Origin: Rhodocollybia butyracea
Lineage: Eukaryota > Basidiomycota > Agaricomycetes > Agaricales > Omphalotaceae
Assembly: GCA_015501585.1 (NCBI GenBank)
Contig: JADNRY010000040.1
Coordinates: 278,627 to 342,626 of the forward strand
DNA: 64,000 bases
Direction of reading: 5' to 3'
The translations under genes and the position numbers were made by a program. Of this stretch, positions 1-12,295 are shown one piece after another. Position 1 is the stretch's first letter. The number at the start of each line of letters is the position of its first letter. The notes beneath the pieces are model-generated. The model searched no databases, was not told the origin of the DNA, and saw only the letters and a list, made by a program, of their open reading frames with translations.

Positions 1-2691
1 AAAGATTGACTGGTATCACTCTATGACGCCCACTGCATCTTAGGCCATCAGAACTATGCTTATATTAAGCACTTATTCGCACACAACCAGATCAATGGGA
101 TGAGATTGGATAAATCTCACATGGACGAGCCGGAATGCCGTACATGCTTGCTAGCTAAGGCAGCAAGATTTCTGATTGCCAAATTACGGTCTTCTCCACG
201 AGCGGAGAATTACGGAGATGTTTTTCACATGGACGTCTGGGGACCTGCATCAGTTCAGACTATCAACCGTTGCACTTATGCCCTCACCATAGTCGACGAG
301 GCGACTCTATGGTTAGAGGAACCATTGCTGAAAAGCAAGGATGAAGCATTCACCCAGTACGTCATTATTCAAACCAATCTCCAGACTCAATATGGCATCA
401 CTGTTAAAATTCTTCACTCTGATCGAGGGGGAGAATTTCTTAGCCGAGAATTTAATCAGTACCTGGAACGACTTGGCACCCAGTGGAGATTAACGGTGCA
501 TGACACTCCGAAACATAACGGCATAGCGGAACGCACTCATCGGACTCTACTGAATGCAGTACAAAGTCTAATCATTTCATCAGGACTCCCTAAATGGCTA
601 TGGGGATTTATGATGAAGTACGTGGTTTATATTTGGAACAGGACACCAAAGAAGGGAATAAATATGGCGACACCATACGAAAAACGGTTCAATCAAAAAC
701 CCGACATTTCTAACTTTCAAATATTCGGGAGCATAGTGTATGTAAAGAAGGAGAAAGAGCCAGGAAAATTCAAACCACAGGCACAAGAAGGAAGATGGAT
801 AGGTATAGACACGGAATCTAACGGATATTTTATCTATTGGCCACAGCGACAAACAGTTACCACGGAACGGAACGTAACAATTTCCAACAGGCAGATCCAA
901 CTCATTGAGGAGGAGGATGGAAATTTGGAAAAGTTGGAAACATCAGTCACTGAGTCGGAACAGCCTATTATTCCTGTACCTGACAAAATTGCAGAGCCCA
1001 TCCCGCCGGAACAACTTACCGGAAAACGTGTCAGGCGACCCACTCAGAAAATCAGGGATATCATTGAAGGATCAGCAGAGGGTAACACGGAACTCCGATA
1101 CCTTACAGCATCGCTTGCACAAGTCACATCTGAAATCGAATCAGATCCTTTATCAGTTGCAGAAGCTATGCGCCGACCTGACTGGCCGAAATGGCAAGAA
1201 GCCATGAACGAGGAGATATCCAGACTCAACCAGCGTGAAACTTACGATATAGTCATGGCACCATCGGATGCAAACATTCTCACATCCAAATGGGTTTATC
1301 GGACCAAGAAAGATGAACAAGGACGGCTTACTAGTCACAGAGCCAGACTTGTGGTGCGAGGATTTAATCAAATCCCAGACGTTGATTATTTTCCAGATGA
1401 AACTTTCGCATCAGCCAGAACTATTCTCAGCATCGCAGCTGAACACAGCTGGATCATTCATCAGATGGATGTCAAATCGGCATATCTGGCAAACTTGATG
1501 ACAGCGAAAAGATCTACAGGAAGGTACCAACCGGCATTAATCTAGGTGTAAAACCCGGACAAGTACTTCGACTCAAACTTGCCTTGTACAGACTTAAACA
1601 AGCAGGTCGAAGATGGTATTTGCGATTCAGGGAAATCATGACAAAGCTAGGCTTCAAACGGTCAGATTTTGATCATGCCGTATTCTATCGCACCAACCCA
1701 TTCACAATCATTTTCATCCATGTGGATGATATGACATTGGTTACCAAAACTCTGGAAATTATGGCACAGCTGAAGAAATCTATCAGCGCGATTATCGAGG
1801 TCACAGATCAGGGCGAAATTCATTGGCTACTTGGAATCGAGATTCAGAGATCACTTCACAGCAGATCTATCCGTTTATCACAGCGATCATACATACATTG
1901 ATGCTATTCTTAGCCGCTACGGATTCTCTGACATAAAGCCACTCTCCATTCCTTTCGACCCCCATATTCATCTCACCAAAGACCAGATGCCACAGACTGT
2001 GGAGGATATCGCCGCTATGCGGGATAAGCCTTACCGAGAAGCACTTGGTGCTCTCCAATATCTTTCCATTGCCACACGACCTGATATCACCTATACGGTT
2101 GCCATTCTTGCCCGATTCTCGCAGAATCCAGGCATTGCTCATTGGAACGGACTCAGGCGTGTATACGCTTATCTGAAATATACCCGGGATTATTGGCTAA
2201 CTTCAGGAGGAGTGCAGAAACATCCTGTCGAGGGATTTACGGACGCCGATGGAATGTCCCAAGAGGACAGACATGCCATATCAGGATACATTTTTATGCT
2301 TAATGGCGGAGCAGTATCATGGTCATCAAAGCGACAGGACACCATCTCTCTATCCACTACAGAAGCAGAGTACGTCGCTCTCACGCATGCAGCCAAGGAA
2401 GCAATTTGGCTTCAAAACCTCATCTCCGAGTTGTTCACTCCAATCGCCGGACCTATCACACTTCACTCGGACAACCAATCAGCCATTGCTTTAGCGAAAG
2501 ATGACAGGTTTCATGCACGGACCAAACACATTGACATACGGTATCATTTCATTCGGTATGCTATTGAAGAAGGTAACATTCGACTTACTTACTGTCCAAC
2601 CGAGGACATGATGGCAGACATTTTCACCAAGGCTTTGACTTCAGCAAAAGCCAAACACTTCGCATCGTCTATGGGACTTGCAAAGGTTTGA
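1..2691 (+). pseudogene. Ty1/copia pol polyprotein, 5'-truncated by window edge and frame-shifted
   Basis: Integrase, reverse transcriptase and RNase H of a Ty1/copia retrotransposon read in three pieces (100-1545, 1584-1901, 1831-2691). The integrase core shows D (HMDVWGP), D (HSDRGGEF) and E (NGIAERTHRT), so the DDE triad is present. The RT carries the IHVDDM catalytic motif and RNase H shows TEAEYVAL and HSDNQSA. The piece ending at 1545 loses frame just after DVKSAYL, and frame is lost again near 1870-1900, so the copy cannot make a full polyprotein. A stop codon in the integrase frame lies at 7-9, so sequence left of it is shifted or decayed as well. The stop at 2691 is followed at once by a purine tract and the LTR, which fixes the 3' end. 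Gag and protease lie outside the window. Confidence 0.93.
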
Positions 2692-2698
2692 GGAGGAG
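2690..2698 (+). other. Polypurine tract of the copia element
   Basis: A purine run (GAGGAGGAG) sits directly before the TGTTGGAC start of the LTR, the expected place for the plus-strand primer. Confidence 0.75.
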
Positions 2699-3121
2699 TG
2701 TTGGACTTCGTCATCTATCAACTTCATTATACTTACTATGGAACAGTCTTCTCACTTCGTTACTATCTATGGAACATTCTCTCTCGCTGTAACTACTGGT
2801 ATGTGAACTAGTTGTACTATCTTTATCCTGCCCACTTGCCATTGCTTTATTATCGTGCTCTTGTCTATTCTTACTTACTTACCTTGTGCTCCATTCCACT
2901 CTCGTCTTATTACTCTCACTCCGTCTGTGAACGCTTCACACATTGTACTTATTATTAACTCGCTGGACTCGTATTTAAGACTGTATGTACTTGTGAAATA
3001 TCAAGTTGTGTTTTCTCTGTCTTGTGTCTGTGTCTGGACCTTCGTCTCCTCTGTGTCTGTGTGACCAGAGCCAACTAACAGTGTAGAGTACACTGTCTGC
3101 CTTATCGATCAACCTCTAATA
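2699..3121 (+). repeat. 3' LTR of copia family A (423 bp)
   Basis: Starts TGTTGGA and ends TCTAATA. It matches nearly base for base a solo LTR at 44959-45379; similarity starts at the TG and stops at the final TA, which defines both boundaries. The terminal inverted repeat is imperfect: two transitions at the right end compared with the expected TCCAACA. Confidence 0.9.
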
Positions 3122-4600
3122 GAGTATGCTATTCAATCCATCTTGCTTGAATTGTCAACTAATTGATGAGTTTAGTTCCAGAGATGCTTTTGGTAATTTT
3201 GAGTATCTGCAGCGAAGAAGAACTCACCGAGGAAGAGGGACAAACACTGGCTGATGCTACTGTCAGCGCTGCGGATGACCAACAACGATGGCAACAGGTC
3301 AAAAGTAAGATTATGGCTGCTGGGAGAATGCAATGGGTGTTCCAACTTACGCTGGAGTCATCTGAACCTGGCCACAATCTTATGTTCCCTTTTCAGAGAG
3401 GTATCGGAAGCGGTATCGGAACTTGTGGTTACAGAGGACGCTGCTAGGCCCATGACATGTGGTCTGCGCATAGGACCAGATGCACCGAGTGTACAGGGCA
3501 CAGAGATTGGAAGGAATATCTGTATCTTTGATGACACGTGCATACCCATGCTGATATATGCATGCAACCCAAAATTAACCAACCTGATCTTCTGACAGCC
3601 GTCGTTCGGATCTCACGAACGAGGGTTTACACATCTTCGAACCGCTCACCTGCTGGACCAAGTCCAACAGTTTCCTTCTCTGAGCATGCGGGTCCCAGGT
3701 CCCTGGTCGACGAGCGGCGAGGGGCTTAATATGGAAATGCTGATTAAGAAGATGTTAGAGGATGAGGGAGATGATACAGGGATTGTGGGGAGGTTAGCTG
3801 ATAAGATTGCGAGAGATATCTTATGTAGCTTTGGAAATCTTTGTACTATTCATATATGACCATAGTGCGAATATCAATTCCCTACCAGTCTAATGTGCTG
3901 CCAAAGACGGTCATAGTTCTGCACAGTGCAGATAGTTTCATCACACAGAGCTAGTATGAGGAAAAAGATCACAAAGTTGACTTACCTACAAGAAGTAAAC
4001 ATAAGTTGTCACAAACCATTGTCCGTTCCAAGGCTCTAGCTACTATGCAATATCGCCCCAATCTGTCCACCTGAATCCCTCGACGAGGCCACTAGATCAA
4101 TAACAACGGAAACCAAGGCTGGTAAGCCAAGTCAAGTATTATATGGTTAACATTCCCGGGTTGGCACTGCACCCAAACTGCACCTGTAACCTCTCTTCCC
4201 TCATTGCCTATGACAAATATAGTGGTCACTGTGGCCGGTAGTACTGTCCTACATTCCTGTTTGTATGAGCTGATCTTTCCAAGATTTTCCAAGACAACTT
4301 TCTTCTTCATTATCAACACAACCCAGATGATCTAAGATTTGCTAAAACGTGTCATATGTAGGTACACTCGACGAGAAAACCTGTTCGTTAATGCTGTTAT
4401 ACAGGATGAGTAGAGGGAAGTTGCTCAAAACCGATTCTTTTTACTTGACCCTTCATGAACCCAATTGCACACTGTATTTATCAGGGGGGTCAGGCAAGTC
4501 AGGGGGGAGGAAGAGGAAGATTAAGGCTAGAACAGTCCGAGTCCGAGTCTGGTTCTGGTTCTGGGTCATGAAGAGAAGGATGATTACATTTGATCTTTGG
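3122..4600. other. No recognised gene; short open frame at 3163-3447 (+)
   Basis: The only sizeable open frame (94 codons, + strand, 3163-3447) has an acidic stretch (SEEELTEEEG) and could be one exon of an unknown protein, but no domain, conserved neighbour or clear splice partner was found. The remainder is mixed AT-rich sequence with stops in all frames. Confidence 0.3.
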
Positions 4601-4979
4601 AACCCAGTCGCTGTTCAAGGAGATGGATTTCGAGAATCTATGCTTATATTGCCGTTGTAGTGGCAGAGTGCGAGTGATAATGGTATGTTTTCCCTCGCTC
4701 AAAGAAAAAGTGACAGAGTAAGCATTCCTTGTTATGGGTGGCCAGCAACAAGCACAGTAATCCGATTGAGCGGCGAGATGTGAACGGATGTTCCATTGAG
4801 AAACAGTGGCAGTATCGTCTGAGCCTAGGTGGAGAAGTCCCCACCGATCCATCTTGAGACAATAAACACCTACATATTGCTAGAATTTGGTACGAAGTTA
4901 ACTTGTATAGGGTGGAGTAGTAATGAGGATTCACATTGTAACAATGGTTGAAGTGTGCATATTGCTTTGTATATTTTTT

Positions 4980-5351
4980 ATAGAGCGAAATATTATTCCA
5001 ACGAACTTTGTCAATCGGCTTTTGGCAGAGCAGCTTTTTTGAAATTCTGAAGCAACACAAGCACTCTCGCTTGTGCTGACAATCAAGAGCTCCTGCCTGC
5101 ATTTAAGGACTCTGGTTGCTGAAAAGTTAGCGAGTCTGCAGATGTAGTAAATAAATAAGAGGAACTTACTCTTTGGTAACCTGTTCCAGGTCTTGCATAA
5201 TGGAACCGTTGTCCTTCCAAGATGCGAGCCGCCCAATGACAAGACAACCCCAAGCATCCAAATAAAGTGCGCGATAAGTATGATCAGGTTCAGGCCAGGG
5301 AGTTGAATTACTATAACCCAGAAATTGACGTTCTTCTAGTTGTGCAAGCAT
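4980..5351 (-). CDS. Possible exons of an unrecognised protein
   Basis: On the minus strand an open frame of 61 codons begins at 5351 and reads through WPEPDHTYRALYLDAWGC and IGRLASWKDNG up to about 5166, where a GTAAG donor-like site follows. A second open stretch after a plausible acceptor (about 5130 downwards) has stops in one frame and stays open in another. The amino-acid texture of the first piece looks protein-like, but I recognise no family and the gene model is incomplete. It may be a decayed copy. Confidence 0.2.
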
Positions 5352-7140
5352 GGAGAAATAGGAATAGGTATAGGAGCCACTATGAGAAGCGCCTCAATCT
5401 ACTAGTACTACTACACCACCAATCAAGTCCGATGTCAGATAGAGATCGGCGTCACCTCCCCAGTGGATTGTTACCTCACTATCCGATTCGATAAGTTTTG
5501 AGGTCATCCTGACACTGAATTCCCCGATTTGAGAATCATTCCCTGATGTAGAATGACCCATCAATATTTTCGAGACCTTGTTTCAATATCGCTTGTAATT
5601 CTCTGCATGTTGTTCAGTAGATGACCTATATACATTTTCAGTATCTCAACCCAATGACTTGTTCATTGTTTGGAATGACTCCCAGAATGCTCCTTGCTGA
5701 TGCTCCCAGCATTGGAGTTGTGTTGGTTAGGAGATTTCAGATCAATGATATTAGATAGAGAAACTACATCGTGTACATAGATTTGTGAACTAGAGAACAT
5801 GTGTGCACAGAGCGAATACAGGAAAACTAAAAGAAGTCATATGAAAAAGACATGCAAGAGAGGAAAATGATAGTGGAAGACTGTCTACTGTTGCATGTAA
5901 AGGTGGATGGAAATGAAGCACAAAAGTGTTGACGGAGGTACAAGAACTAGAGATGATGAACAAGAAGGTGTTCTGTAAAACAAATATCAGAAAGAACGCA
6001 AGCAAACAAAAGCCGGTTACATACCTGCCAACTTTCATTAGGAACGGCGAAGGACAGAGCTAATTTCAATACCAATATTGCCATCTTGAGGTTACAGTTC
6101 TTGGACAGTTGCTGAGCATCTACGAAGTTTGTTAGAAACTGCAAGTGATACAAATTTGAGACGTACTGTGGAAAAGATTGTTTCATTCTTTATTGAACAG
6201 CAAAGAATTGATCAGTATTCAAGCAGTGAAATGACAAGGGACGGCGGAAGGAAGAATATGGCCTGCAACAAGCAACAGAGATAATGAGCAACATGCTCTC
6301 TCCAAACAGAACCCACATGCGGGTTTCAACACTGTTAGCCAATTCCGAGTCAATATATGAACGTCAAGGAAGGAAGAGATGAAAGAGCTGCTGGAATCGG
6401 GCGGAAATTGTTGAAGCTTTTGAACTTCACGTGTAAAGGTTAAGGGCCACCTTTTCAACTTGCAGAAAAAGCATATCTCGAAGGGTTACTGCACGGGAGA
6501 CCCAAGTTAGTACCACGCTTTGACCACGCTGTCACATGACCGGATAATGACTTTGTCTCTCCCGAGTCCTACAGCTTCCTCTTGTCTCTCTCATCAAGTG
6601 TATATCACAAACAACAGAAAAAAACTTGTCATTAGCTCCACAGCTAGCCGACATAACTCAAGGCATAAATTATGCCTCCTGAAAGATCACCTCAACCCTC
6701 AGGAAATCCCTTAGTTCGATTCATCTTCAACATTACCACTTTCACCGAGGCACATCTCTTGTATATCAGGTAAATGCAGGTAAATACTCTCTCCATGATA
6801 ATCAATAATCGGCCCAGCGCACGCCGTGCCTACAGACTTTTCCTGTTGGCAATGCTATGCCCCATTCGAAACATCTGAGCATGCTTTGCTACGGGCACTC
6901 GTCATCCTGCGTCAGTTTCCCGTGTCTGCTACTTTGCTTCTTCCCCAGTTCCTCAAGCAAGTTGACTCAAGGCTTCACTAGCACTGCCAGCACAGCACTC
7001 AGATACCTTGGGCAACACATTTTTACATGGATGGGTGTCACCTCTACCGCGAAATTCATTCATGATGCAGCAGATGTCTATTGTGGGTGCTCGTGTACAG
7101 TATGGGTCGGGAGGAGCATCAGCATTTCTCCACAATCGTG
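5352..7140. other. No recognised gene
   Basis: Only short frames of 60-100 codons occur on both strands (for example 5947-6186 and 6219-6458 on the minus strand). None carries a recognisable domain, and none joins convincingly to a neighbour through splice sites. Confidence 0.3.
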
Positions 7141-7141
7141 A

Positions 7142-7400
7142 TCAGGTATGATTGGCGTGTATACATGCGGATCACGCCTGATTATACAATTATCGGGAGG
7201 TATATTCGGGTATGTATAGACCCCCGAGTGCATAATGGAAATGCCTCATTATAGCTCATTATGCATATTTACACACCCGATTTTGTCTGATTATACCGCT
7301 CTTTATACTGATTATGCCTTGTCATTATACAGCATTATACCTCATTATACTCACTCATACCAATGTTATAGGTCCAGTTTTCACTTATTATTGCTCATTA
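7142..7400. repeat. TA-rich dispersed repeat, copy 1
   Basis: Dense with short variants of TGATTATAC / CATTATAC / GGTATGTATAG. A second stretch at 8290-8452 shares AGGTATGAT, GGGTATGTATAG and ATTATAC, so the two look like degenerate copies or ends of one repeat family with about 1 kb between them. Confidence 0.4.
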
Positions 7401-8289
7401 TACATTAAAACAGTGAAAGAAGGATGAAAAATAATCATTACTGCTTTGGTACACTACCGCTCAATGCTCTACTACTGTACATAGGTTATGAGATACATGC
7501 AAGTAAAAAAAACTCCACGACAGCCACATATACCCTTGCCGCCGATATTCAGCCTATCCTCGTTCCCAATATCTCTTGAACACATTGAAGACTTGAAAAT
7601 CGGAATCAAGAGCTTGTTTAAACAAGAAAAAAAAACGTACCGAGACTTTGAACAGATCGCCTTCGGAACCTCCAAAACCCGAAACAACCAAATGAAGAGA
7701 TAACTCCTGAGCACTTCGAAGACCTGAAAAAGTTTAAACAAAGTTAGAGACTTGTTCAAAGCGGAGAAAAATAAGACGTACTGAAGCCCTTGATCTCTCA
7801 AACAGCCACAGAGACTAAGAAAGAGAGACACGATCACAGAGAATGATATCCTGGATTACAAGAAGTTGTTTACATTAGATAAAAAGATAGTCGGAGTATG
7901 GAAGACCACTCACCCAAGCAACGAGAACCTCAGTTGTTCATCATCTGTGATCTTGATGCTGTTAAAGTTTGCTTGAGTATCCTTCAGTTGTAATATCGAT
8001 AAATAGTTGGCATGGGCGTTCAGCGACGGGCGGGCGACGAGTGATGAGAGAACAGAAAAAAGAAAAGTGAGGAGAAAAACCGTGAGATTGACCTGTACAG
8101 TAGCGTTTGGTAGCTGTCACGAGATCATCAAGTGCCGGCCACTTGACTTATTTGTTTTCAAATGTTGTGTCCACTCTTCGAGTTCACTACTAGTAGTAAA
8201 AGTTCATCATTGACACTTGAAATTTTCACGGAATGCTTTGGCAACAAGAAGTTAAAGCTTAAGGCCTTGTAATAAGCTAAATCCTAGTG
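7401..8289. other. No recognised gene between the two TA-rich repeats
   Basis: A 121-codon minus-strand frame (7472-7837) is rich in Phe, Leu and Cys without a clear domain or membrane topology. Donor-like and acceptor-like sites are frequent, so it may be a chance frame in AT-rich DNA. Confidence 0.25.
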
Positions 8290-8452
8290 CTGGTACAGCC
8301 CATCATAGCAATGTATAGCTGTGTATAACTGGGTATAATCAGGTATAATGATTATACTACGAGTATGATTGATCAAATCTTGGCAAGGTATGATGGGGTA
8401 TGTATAGGCGTTTTGATTACACCGAGTATGCAATTATACGGTTTACATTTGT
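8290..8452. repeat. TA-rich dispersed repeat, copy 2
   Basis: Shares several short words with 7142-7400 (AGGTATGAT, GGGTATGTATAG, ATTATAC, CCGAGT). No perfect terminal repeat or target duplication could be seen. Confidence 0.35.
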
Positions 8453-9240
8453 GTGAAATTGCTGATGAGAGGGGGACGAGTCATCGAAGCGCCCGCTCGA
8501 CCATACCTATATCTAACGCTTTCAACCTTCTCATCCCCAGACTACCTCCACCCGCTCTTTCTCAGATCTGCCGCCCCGCCCCAGTTCCCCCAACGCCTCA
8601 AAGCTCGACTCTGCTATCATATATCAGACCTATCAGATCGTTCAACGTACACGCCTCCTCCAGAATCAGATAACACCGCCGTGACCGATTCTGATACCGG
8701 GCCCAGTCCCTGTTCCAATCCTAGTCCTAGTCCTATTCCTATTCCTGGTCCTTGTTGTACTCCCAGACCCAGTCCTAGTCGTAGTCCCGGCCCCACCCGC
8801 GATCCCGCTCCTTATTACTTCTCTACCCTCTCTTCCTCCTCCTCCCTGTCCTTCAACTCCTCCAATTCCTCAATTCCTCAACGCCTCACGCAAACCCTCA
8901 ATCTCCACTCAAACTCAGCCCGCCTCGTTACTTACACTACCCTCCACCACCGAGTGCAATCCCGCCGTTTGAGATAGACTTGAACCCGAGGACAAATATC
9001 AAGTCATGGTATTGTTGGCATGTTGCTGCTGATGCGGATTTGAGGGATATGGATTTGGATGTGCACTCTTGGTGGCCACAGAGCTATAATGTACAGATTG
9101 ATGTGGATATAGATATGGGGATCGGGGCGAGCACGGGCATGGGTGGGGATATAGACACCCTGGAGGATCGTGCTTTGTTGAGGTGGCTGAGGGAGGCAAG
9201 GGAGGGGTTTTATGTGAGGTATGATAAGGGTGCGGCATGA
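8453..9240 (+). pseudogene. Ser/Pro-rich low-complexity ORF with acidic tail, frame change inside
   Basis: The first frame (8453-8977) encodes a Pro/Ser-rich segment with repeats such as PSPSPIPIPGP made by a CCTAGT/CCTATT microsatellite, then a Ser run. A second frame (8980-9240, open somewhat upstream) is acidic (DVDIDMGIG, EDRALLRWLREAREG) and ends at 9240. The change of codon character suggests one gene with an intron or a frameshift near 8930-8980, but no family is recognised. It could also be a non-coding pyrimidine-rich tract. Confidence 0.25.
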
Positions 9241-9780
9241 TGCATGATGCCCAGGCTGATGGTGGTGCTACTGCTGCTGGGTGCGGACCAGGTTTGAGGT
9301 GAGGTGTGGGTGAGTCGAGGTGTATTTTTGCACTTTTTTGTCCTTTCCATATTTAAATATTCAATCACCAGATGGAACGGAGGATCATTTCGAACTCCTC
9401 GCAACATTTTTGCTCTCATTTTGCTCCTACTCGGGACGTCACCAGAACGTACGTGAATCATTATTATTTTATGTTTCTGTTCTTTGCTCTCGGCTTCAAT
9501 GCATACTTAGACTTCTGCGCCTAGATACTGCGTGTGGATTTGGTTGCTTTCTTACTGCTTCACGCGTATGGCTTCAATGGACTCACTTCGGAAGGGTATC
9601 TATAGATGACTTGTCTGTTGGTGACATCTTCGGTAGCCTGAGGTTCGCGAACATGTTGATGGTGTAGCCGTTCTATAGTCCAGACGAGGGCGTTGGCCAA
9701 ACCCTCCTTTTCACCTCATACTCCTCTAACCATAGAATGTTTACAAGTTTATTAGGCAATATCGGGGCAGCTTAATTTAC
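9241..9780. other. No recognised gene
   Basis: A plus-strand frame at 9320-9667 (115 codons) has no recognisable domain. Confidence 0.3.
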
Positions 9781-9789
9781 CGTTATTTC

Positions 9790-11344
9790 CTACAGTGGCC
9801 AGTCTCAACGGACAATCAGAGATATGTGGTTCATGCTGGTTGGTGGTTTGCGCGATTGACTTCGCATGTGGAGGATGACTCTGCTGGTTAGCAAGGTGTG
9901 CATCACTCGATGGTATGGAATGAAAAGGTTTTGGAGAACATGCTAGGCCATCGGAGGATGAGTTGACGTGACAAAGTTGAGGATGTAAGAACTCACCGGC
10001 AGTAGGAGAACAGTGAGCAAATTTGTCAATGACAGCCCTGAAGTTGATGGAATGGTAAGTATCATAATGGAAAGGGGGTACAGTTGTAGATAATCACCGA
10101 AAATAAACAGATAGTAAGTGATGCCTAGAAATTGACAAACAATCTCAGTTGAAGAGTCATGGTGAACATAACTTGGAAAATAATTATTCCCTACCGTCTC
10201 GGTACACTATGGTGGTCAACGCAGACCAGTTCCCTGAGCGGACTGTATCGAGGCTGGGACTGAGAACAAAGTCACGGAGGAGTGAGGAAGAACGCACAAA
10301 AAGCGACACCAGGGATCAACATTAGTGTCACGATCACTGGCAAGAAAAGATGGTTCATGAGAGACCAAACCCAAGAAAAAAAGATCAACTCACTTGCTTC
10401 GTAAACCATGAAAATCACCCAACCTACAAACAATATCGGTTTACCACCCACTATCAGGCATCCAATCCGCGGGATTGGAGAAGGGATATCTAGGAAGCGG
10501 TGACAATGAACATTCGGGGATTCATTGGTAGCTTGCACTATAAGCGCGACGTACATGTCTGTGAATCAAGGAAGAGATGTACGATGTAAGAATCGGGGAC
10601 CCAGCATCCCAAGAAGAATATTGTGAGGCCAACAATTAATCTGATATCTTTTCCCCAGAGTGCACAGGTGCGCATTGTTAAGACAACTATAGCTCCACAT
10701 AAGTACCAGTTGTAAACCAAAAATAAGTATGAGAATTAATTTTAATAAGTACCTTCTGTGAGCGCTATTCCTGTAAGATACATCCCTGTTCAAGGCAAGT
10801 TCAAGGCGAAGATAAATCAGACACATCAGACAAATGGGCATTGTTATAAGCAAGAACACTTACATGCAGCGGTGTTATACAGGGTACGACATGTATTTGG
10901 TTCTATAGGTTGCACAAAGTCTACTGCCATAAGTAGCAATGAGTAACGATCAGTAGAGTCAGATATTATTAAGTGATGAATACATCATCCTTACCTGCGA
11001 ATAGAAGGCCAATTGTGTCAACAAATGGCATATATCGCTGGATGATGTAGAGCACATTTAGAGGTCGTAGCTTCTCGGACCAGACGACCTCGAGCTCCAC
11101 TGGAAGGAGGAGCATCCAGTCATACAAGAAAAGTGCAGCGCTTGATACTGTTTTGATTTTGGTTATGAGTATGAGGATAGGTAAGGAAGAAATATTATGC
11201 ACCAAGAACATACTAGGAAAGTACACCATGACGAAGAGCACATTCAGCAGACTCGGAGAGTAAAACAGTAGAGTGAAGTACCGATATCAATCTACTACCA
11301 TCCAAGAGTTGGACCAGCTCTTCTAGTGTTAGAGGGACAGTCAT
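9790..11344 (-). CDS. DUF6533-like multi-pass membrane protein, copy 1
   Basis: Minus-strand gene with several short introns. The start at 11344 begins MTVPLTLEELVQLL and ends in a GT donor at about 11279. The next exon (about 11165-10995) holds the characteristic block FLYDWMLLLPVELEVVW followed by YIIQRYMPFVDTIGLL. Later exons give IEPNTCRTLYNTAAC, GMYLTGIALTEG and VVLTMRTCALWGKDIR. The C-terminal part (about 10120-9790) holds LANLLTVLLLP. DUF6533 proteins are basidiomycete-specific predicted membrane proteins of unknown role, often in clusters. Exon order and spacing match the two copies at 12296-13801 and 15082-16170. I did not resolve every splice site, so intactness is not proven. Confidence 0.6.
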
Positions 11345-11399
11345 GAGGCGACTCTGAAAAGCCAATTGCAACGTAGAGCTGGCAACAATACAAGTGGGT

Positions 11400-11860
11400 C
11401 CAGACCTATTTATCAGGTTTGTAGAAAGACTCTTATTGAGATGTCATCAGCGAGGTCCTGTGCTAAGGTAGCGGGGACATCTAGAGGTTCTGATTTGGAA
11501 CATGGTCCAAAATTTCCAGCCTGACCTACGTGTCTGTGAAAAGAACGAGGAGTGTAATCTAAAAATTGGGAATACAGGAAGAAGATCATGACGCCAACAG
11601 TTAATCTGATATTTTTTTCCCATAGCATATCACTACTGTTCCACACAAGTAGAGGGACTGCTTTAGTTGGTAAATCTATGAATCGGTAATTAATTGATAT
11701 GATCTGTCTATATGAACGTCACAAATCATTTGAGTCTGCCTAGGAGGGACAAAATTGATCTAGGGAGTACTATCGTTTGTTAGGGTTGCCTTGCCTCTGC
11801 CATACACATCCCTGAAGGCTGAGATACATCAGACAAACGTATGCATAGGAAACCTGTATA
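11400..11860 (-). pseudogene. Fragment of a DUF6533-like gene
   Basis: Between copies 1 and 2 a short frame (11413-11646) reads LWEKNIRLTVGVMIFFLY, close to ALWGKDIRLTVGL in the flanking copies. A degenerate relative of the GMYLTG exon occurs near 11800. The stretch 11400-11520 also resembles sequence upstream of copy 2 (about 13855-13965). The fragment lacks the start, the FLYDW block and the C-terminus, and marks an old partial duplication. Confidence 0.55.
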
Positions 11861-12295
11861 ATGTTCAATATCAGATATCAGCAAGCAATCAATAAACTAC
11901 CCTTTCCCGCAATACGGTCTGAATCGGGTGGCAGGCACTGCTTACTTGCCTCTAATGAAGCTGTCTAGGGGAGAGAGATTTCTGACTATATGATCAGCGC
12001 TACTTGATTTACCATTAAGTACTTCAGTTGAACAGTGAACAATCAAAGATGTACTTAGTATGGACTACAACTAAAGTGTATGAAACAGTACGTAAATTTG
12101 AAAATTAGTACAAAGCACATATAATTACAGACTGACCGGGGACCCTCAGGAGAACTCTGATCCATGGGTCATAACTGAGGGTCATACTTTGTAGCTACTA
12201 CTGAGACATACTATACATTCGATACGCTGGATTCTTGAGCCAGGATATTTTGGATAATAAGATCAAAGAAGGAAAAGACTGAGCTGTTCTGGGGT

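Noticed and set aside
3600..3660. tRNA-like stretch (GTTCGGATC, CGAAC)
   Set aside because: No acceptor stem or cloverleaf can be formed. No tRNA or rRNA was found anywhere in the window.
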